Source: Klebsormidium nitens (taxonomy: Eukaryota; Streptophyta; Klebsormidiophyceae; Klebsormidiales; Klebsormidiaceae). Taken from it: a stretch of 64,000 nt of DNA. Made by a program: the position numbers and the translations under genes. The notes under the pieces are model-generated. The model did no database searches and had not been told where the DNA came from. It saw nothing but the letters and a program-made list of their open reading frames with translations. Shown piece after piece: positions 60,301 through 64,000 of this stretch; within the stretch, counting starts at the first letter, position 1; each line of letters starts with the position of its first letter. The stretch spans positions 79,660 through 143,659 of the forward strand of contig DF237159.1 of the NCBI GenBank assembly GCA_000708835.1. Reading direction: 5' to 3'.

Positions 60301-63217
60301 CGTAGTCCCACCTGTTAGAGTTGTCCGTCAAGTTCCCCGCATCCTACAAAAGTGAGAACGAAGGGTTCAGCAGAATCCCAGGACTCAAGAGTCTGTTGCT
60401 TCAGTGGACAACACCCCGTGGGTCAAAATTTGGAAGAGATAAGACTAAAGAGCCAGGGGGATCACTTTTGACAAGGTTCACGGTGGGGCCTATCCTGACA
60501 TCCCCAGAGCGCGTGCAGCTGGTATCTCAAAGCAAAACCCATCAATTCCGCCTTCAGTTACAATATGTGCAATCTACCTTTTAGACTCTCCAAAGGGCGA
60601 ACCAAAACACCAAAGAATGCAAAGACCAAAGCAAACAACGTTCTTCCTAAACCATCTCCCACTTGTGAATCATGATGCCCCTGGGCACCTTTAAAATGAG
60701 TTGGGCTTGACACCGGTGCAGGACAGACATCAGGTGAGACACCAGCCGCCATCTGAGAGTGAGACTTGATCAACATGAGAACACTTCAGGAACATCAACA
60801 GGGTGACCTCAATGCAAGACCCCTTGTCTCCAAAAACTTGAACATGCACCTAAGGATTCAATGCAAGGGGGCTCCCCTTAGCATTACATACTCACAAGCC
60901 TGATCGCCTAGCTACCGCCAGCTTGCCTTCCAGTTCTCTGAAAGGCTGCCATGTAGTTTTGAATTAACGTGCCTGCTTACTCTGCTACCCACCGCAGCGC
61001 AAGCAACACGGGACCCATACCCCAGTGCATATAACCTTGATGCTCCCTGTTTTCGTTGTCAGTTTGTCACCAAGGATTCCCAAAATCTCTGTCTGCTGTT
61101 ACCTTCTTGTGGCTCTGCTTCGATCCTGAAATTCTTCAGGATCTGCTAATGCAGCAAGACAGGATCGGACGCATACCTGTCTGAAGAGCTCGCGGTCCGT
61201 GGTTGGCAGCAAGAAGAGCTCATCGTCCGAGACGTCATACGCGCGCAGCGTCAGGTGGCCTTCATCAAACGGCCGTAGCGCGTCTGCAAAGATTTCTCCC
61301 AGATCAAAGAACGCCGTGATCACGCCATACAGGCTGTCCCGTCTCCTCTGGACTGTGGCATTCAGAACCTCCTTGTCGGGCAGGCGATACACGGGATAGA
61401 ACAAGAAGAAGCCCCTCGTTCCATAAACGTCCCCCGCAGGAGTGGCCCGAGGAATGCCCGTATCACGCGCCGTGTACATATAGTCCGCCAGGACCGTTGT
61501 GCTCAGATCGTACCCATATAGGCTGGCATTGGTTGCTTGCGGATCATCGCCATACAGGTATATAACGACGTAGTAGATGCTCGAGCTGTTTCTTGGCAGC
61601 GGCATATAAGTCTGGTTCCGATAGAAGGAGTGGACCTCCGCCCCTAGCTGCGCCTCTATCGCTGGCCTGTCAGCATCCACGACCCGTTGAACCCAGTAGA
61701 GCGAGGGGGTGTAAGGGCGAGTCCACACTGTCTCGTTTGCAAACTGAGTAAACTGCGTCGAATTTGGCATGACTGCTTTCATAAGCCCTCCGAAGACCCC
61801 GGTCGCGAGGAAGTTTGTCCTGAATAGGGTTTGGATGGCCTGCACAGCATGAAAACAACGATACACTCACTTCATACCGTGACACTCCCCAGCGAAGACA
61901 AGAAGTCTCAAGGTAGCCTGATTGCTGATTGCATCATACTGTAGCCTGATCAAAAAGCTACGAACTTTCCCAAGCATCTCTGGATCAGCTCTTATGGACA
62001 GTTTTCACTCTCTGTCAAATCTTGGACACTTGCTGCGATGGCTGAATTCTGCTGACTGCCTTGAGCACAGCAAATCTTCAGCAACCTTCAGAACTAGAGG
62101 GACGATGCCAGAGGCAACCTCCCTAAAGTGACCATTGATGCAAGCAATCTGCATAATCTGCAACCTGGCCCACTGAATCTGGCACACCAGATTCAGATAG
62201 TCTCCAACATCTTGCACACAAGCAAACCTACACTTGTGCCACATGGTGCTTCCTTGCAAGGCGCCAAAGGAAAGCCTTGTTAACTACAAACCCCCTAGAA
62301 CGTGGCCCACAAACTCTGGCATACTGCACTTGGGATGTCTTTCAAGACCTGGTCAGAGGTAAGAATTATGCATTCCACCTTGTAACCTTTAGGGTTCCAG
62401 CGGCTTAAGTAGTGGGGACGAACTTGAGTAACTTCTCAACTTTGCCAAAGAAACCCTATTGAACTGTTGCAGCTACACCCTCACCTCGAAGCGAGTGTCG
62501 CAGTTCAAGACGAACTGTTCGGTCCATTGTTGCCCTAAAAGGAGAGAAAGCATTCTCAGCATCGCGAATGTACCGCTGAATCATGCTTAATCTGCTACTA
62601 AATTTCACGCATAGGCAGAGTAGTGAATAAGGTAGCCTTGCCAGCTCACTTGCTTCCAAATGGGTACTGAATCTCCACACAACGATCGTCCAGAAATCAA
62701 TGTGGTCAAGGAGCCCATAGACGCCCTGCTCGACAAGATCCAACCAGACCAAGTACATTATCTGCTTGCCATTGCACCTTTGTCCCCAACCTCCAAGGGT
62801 AACAGGGCCTATCTTTCTCGCCAGTCAACAAAGCTCCCATCCTCAACAACAAAGCAATTCGACAGGCAGTGTCAAAATGAAACCTAATCAAGAAAGACTT
62901 GGATGAAGAGATCCACAGATGGGACATTAAGCATCCCTAAGATACAAGCGTGTCTTTCAAGACAAGAGTAGTTCCTGCTACTTGATGTGGAGGGCTCGGG
63001 AGCAATGTCAAAAAACCGGTAAGTGAACCGTGCTCTGGCGTTCAACTTTGAGAGCTTGCTTACCTGCAGTGGCATACAAGATGAGGCCAACGACCACAAA
63101 CAGCAGTATCAGAGCGAGCAGCCAGAGCAAGAGCGCCACCGCCTTCGAACTCCAGATTGGCTTCGCGCGCAGCTCCCGCAGGCACTCTTTAGCAGACATG
63201 TCTTTCCAGGCCACCAT
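51371..63217 (-). CDS. CHASE-domain hybrid histidine kinase, cytokinin-receptor type (18 exons, 1,244 aa)
   Basis: Exons: 63217-63064, 62534-62485, 61839-61177, 60343-60211, 59643-59543, 59101-59017, 58756-58727, 58512-58472, 57797-57719, 57049-56832, 56357-55791, 55527-55448, 55003-54810, 54396-54093, 54033-53418, 52668-52392, 52022-51965 and 51455-51371. Phosphorelay receptor. A first membrane helix (about residues 27-50) and a second (about 336-356, VLFTIVAFLLFVIVGL) flank a CHASE sensor with VWTRPYTPSLYWVQRVV and TFTFGQRMYQIQCK. The kinase core has His398 in SHEIRTPMNG, an N box (LINLVSNALKFTEAG), DTGIGMP, LFKPFCQVD and GGTGIGLN. A pseudo-receiver precedes a true receiver: ILVVDD, Asp1099 in LMDVQMPGMDG, IIALTAD and SKPLD. 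All catalytic residues are present. CHASE is divergent, so cytokinin binding is unproven. One 59-bp intron (54092-54034) is assumed to keep frame. Confidence 0.93.
52030..52240 (-). repeat. Intronic tandem duplication in histidine kinase intron 16
   Basis: A block of about 90 bp with ACGGGCAAAGAAT, ATGTCGA, CAGCACAGAGCT and GCAACCAGCGGCAAGA occurs at about 52039-52123 and again at about 52157-52233, offset about 118 bp. It contains no exon sequence. Confidence 0.8.
52750..52970 (-). repeat. Two echoes of histidine kinase exon 16 5' edge
   Basis: The exon start (52621-52668, GAACTCGCCCTCGAGCTCA) recurs at 52762 (GAACTCGGCCTCGAGCTCA) and, more decayed, at 52910. Offsets are 141 and 148 bp. The TGTAAC.ATCCTGG block at the acceptor is also copied, so decoy 3' splice sites are likely. 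Confidence 0.85.
54034..54092 (-). other. Proposed 59-bp mini-intron in the histidine kinase
   Basis: A GTGAGT donor at 54092 and a CCCCCCCAG acceptor ending at 54034 restore the reading frame between the pseudo-receiver (VVLAKSPVKAEAIATYL) and LLVVDVDGVPILD. With it the full coding length is a multiple of three. Without it the frame meets TGA right at the donor. The alternative is a one-base indel at the 6-C run at 54133-54138. Confidence 0.6.
56540..56750 (-). repeat. Two echoes of histidine kinase exon 10 3' edge
   Basis: GCGTTGCTAAC at the true edge (56839, coding the N box) recurs at 56687 and, as GCGTTGCTGAG, at 56554. Offsets are 152 and 133 bp. The nearer copy also repeats GGGTCTCCGACC. 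Both lie downstream of the exon. Confidence 0.85.
57225..57255 (-). repeat. Echo of histidine kinase exon 10 5' edge
   Basis: GCTCAGATCTGCACAAGAG at 57232 repeats the true edge at 57042 (GCTCAGATCTGCACGAGAG), offset 190 bp, upstream of the exon, with the TGCAG acceptor intact. Confidence 0.8.
57813..58108. mobile_element. MITE-like inverted-repeat element in a histidine kinase intron
   Basis: ACCGGCAAGGTATGATTCCGAATG at 57813-57836 (written here only to locate the end: 14 bases TATGATTCCGAATG are exact) matches the reverse complement of 58085-58108 with two mismatches. The AT-rich interior has direct copies of GATTAAATAATTG near both ends. The left end lies about 14 bp from the acceptor of exon 9. 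I see no clear target duplication, so the class is undetermined. Confidence 0.6.
58727..58756 (-). other. 30-nt microexon carrying the phospho-accepting histidine
   Basis: Flanked by TCATGCAG and GTAAGG, this exon contributes two bases, nine codons and one base. It encodes SHEIRTPMN, so nearly the whole H box, including His398, sits in one 30-nt exon. Skipping it removes 10 codons without shifting frame and would leave a receptor that cannot autophosphorylate. Phases on both sides confirm its inclusion. Confidence 0.88.
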
Positions 63218-64000
63218 TGTGGGGCTTGATGGCCTAGACTAAGCTTCTTGCAATCCTCCCTGCTCCTCAGGCCTACTGGAGCTCATGCTAGCAGGGCATC
63301 TCACTGGACCACCACAAAACCTCTCGCAAACCTCGTGCCTTAGCTCAGGGGTTTCCTGTGTCCCGCCAAACGTAAAAACAAACCCCGAAACGATATCGCC
63401 CTTCAGCTAGCGTCCTCCCGGAAACCTTGACTCTCTACAGCCTTTCACTCGCCTCAATCTTTGCTCCGTCACCTAAGCTGTCACTTTCCTCAGAAGAGCC
63501 TTGTTGCCGTCGCCCTCATCGCCTGCACCGTTTCCTGCTTCTTGCTGGGCCAGAAAATCTGTCACCTTCAGAAGCTAGCGGACTGAACATTGCAAGTTGC
63601 TGCCAGCTTGGCAGCTTGCAAAACGCAGACTGCACATCAAAGCAGACTCAGTTGCCTTGCCCAGCCTGATCCCCGACAACTTCCACGTTGTGAACAGCTA
63701 GGAATCAGGATTGCCTTGTAATTTGAGGATGAATCACGCCAGGCGCGACCCACGTGCGGTAGGTACCCTCTCCATGAGTCTTCTTTCAACTGAGGTACCG
63801 GTACCCACAGTCTAATTTCAACTGACGAAACCCTACAACCGAGCCCGACAAGACTCATACCGTAGGTAGTATCCTAGGCTCTGGCACCTTGCAAGTGCCA
63901 CCCTGGTCAGCGCGGCCGTATGCTGCCGTAACCGTACCTACCTACTTTCTCGGGTTGTAGACTGGGGACTCGGGAGCACTGCACCTTATCCCACGACCGG
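63218..64000. promoter_or_regulatory. Upstream flank of the histidine kinase gene
   Basis: This is the 5' side of the minus-strand histidine kinase, so its promoter should lie here. I see no other gene. GGTACCGGTACC, a perfect 12-bp palindrome, occurs at 63794-63805 among several GGTACC and CCGTA words. No promoter motif is recognised with confidence. Confidence 0.4.

Noticed and set aside
1-64000. CRISPR array, operons or bacterial elements
   Set aside because: The genes have spliceosomal introns and no direct-repeat/spacer array is visible. The short tandem repeats are two or three decayed copies, not CRISPR.

Overview
This is a eukaryotic window from the green-plant lineage. Every large gene is split by canonical GT-AG introns. 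The gene set is streptophyte in character: a PIE1/SWR1 chromatin remodeller, a 14-3-3 protein, an OWL1/DNAJC11-type J-protein, and a hybrid histidine kinase built like a cytokinin receptor (CHASE domain, kinase, pseudo-receiver, receiver). A streptophyte (charophyte) alga such as Klebsormidium fits the compact, intron-rich, GC-rich exons. That is an inference from gene content; the window has no rRNA or organelle marker to settle it.

Layout. 1-2498: no supported gene, one strong hairpin. 2499-3758 (+): intronless endonuclease/exonuclease/phosphatase (EEP)-fold protein. 3973-4872 (+): tentative two-exon gene of unknown function. 14952-6042 (-): 12-exon OWL1/DNAJC11 homologue of 564 aa. 14953-20739: gene-poor, with only weak small ORFs. 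42249-20740 (-): 16-exon giant SWR1-class ATPase (PIE1), about 3,932 aa, with one apparent one-base frame break at an 11-C run. 44310-48545 (+): five-exon 14-3-3 gene, head to head with PIE1 across about 2.06 kb. 48546-51370: intergenic, with a probable Tourist-type MITE and a roughly 227-bp tandem duplication. 63217-51371 (-): 18-exon CHASE hybrid histidine kinase of 1,244 aa. 63218-64000: its upstream flank. The exon models were built by hand. Phases join in every gene and the summed coding lengths are multiples of three, except for PIE1, which is over by exactly one base.

The genes do not form one pathway. PIE1 (H2A.Z deposition), 14-3-3 (phosphoprotein binding), the histidine kinase (phosphorelay signalling) and the J-protein (probably mitochondrial or light-response related) are housekeeping or signalling genes that happen to be neighbours.

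The most unusual signal is structural. In all four multi-exon genes many introns carry decayed tandem copies of the neighbouring exon edge, often with a decoy splice site. Copies of an exon's 5' edge lie upstream and copies of its 3' edge lie downstream. The repeat distances I measured run from 113 to 221 bp and average about 150 bp, close to nucleosome length. This suggests introns growing by nucleosome-sized tandem duplication across splice junctions. A second point is that the SWR1 ATPase carries several EAR-type repression motifs (LELNL, DLNASP, DLNAEP).
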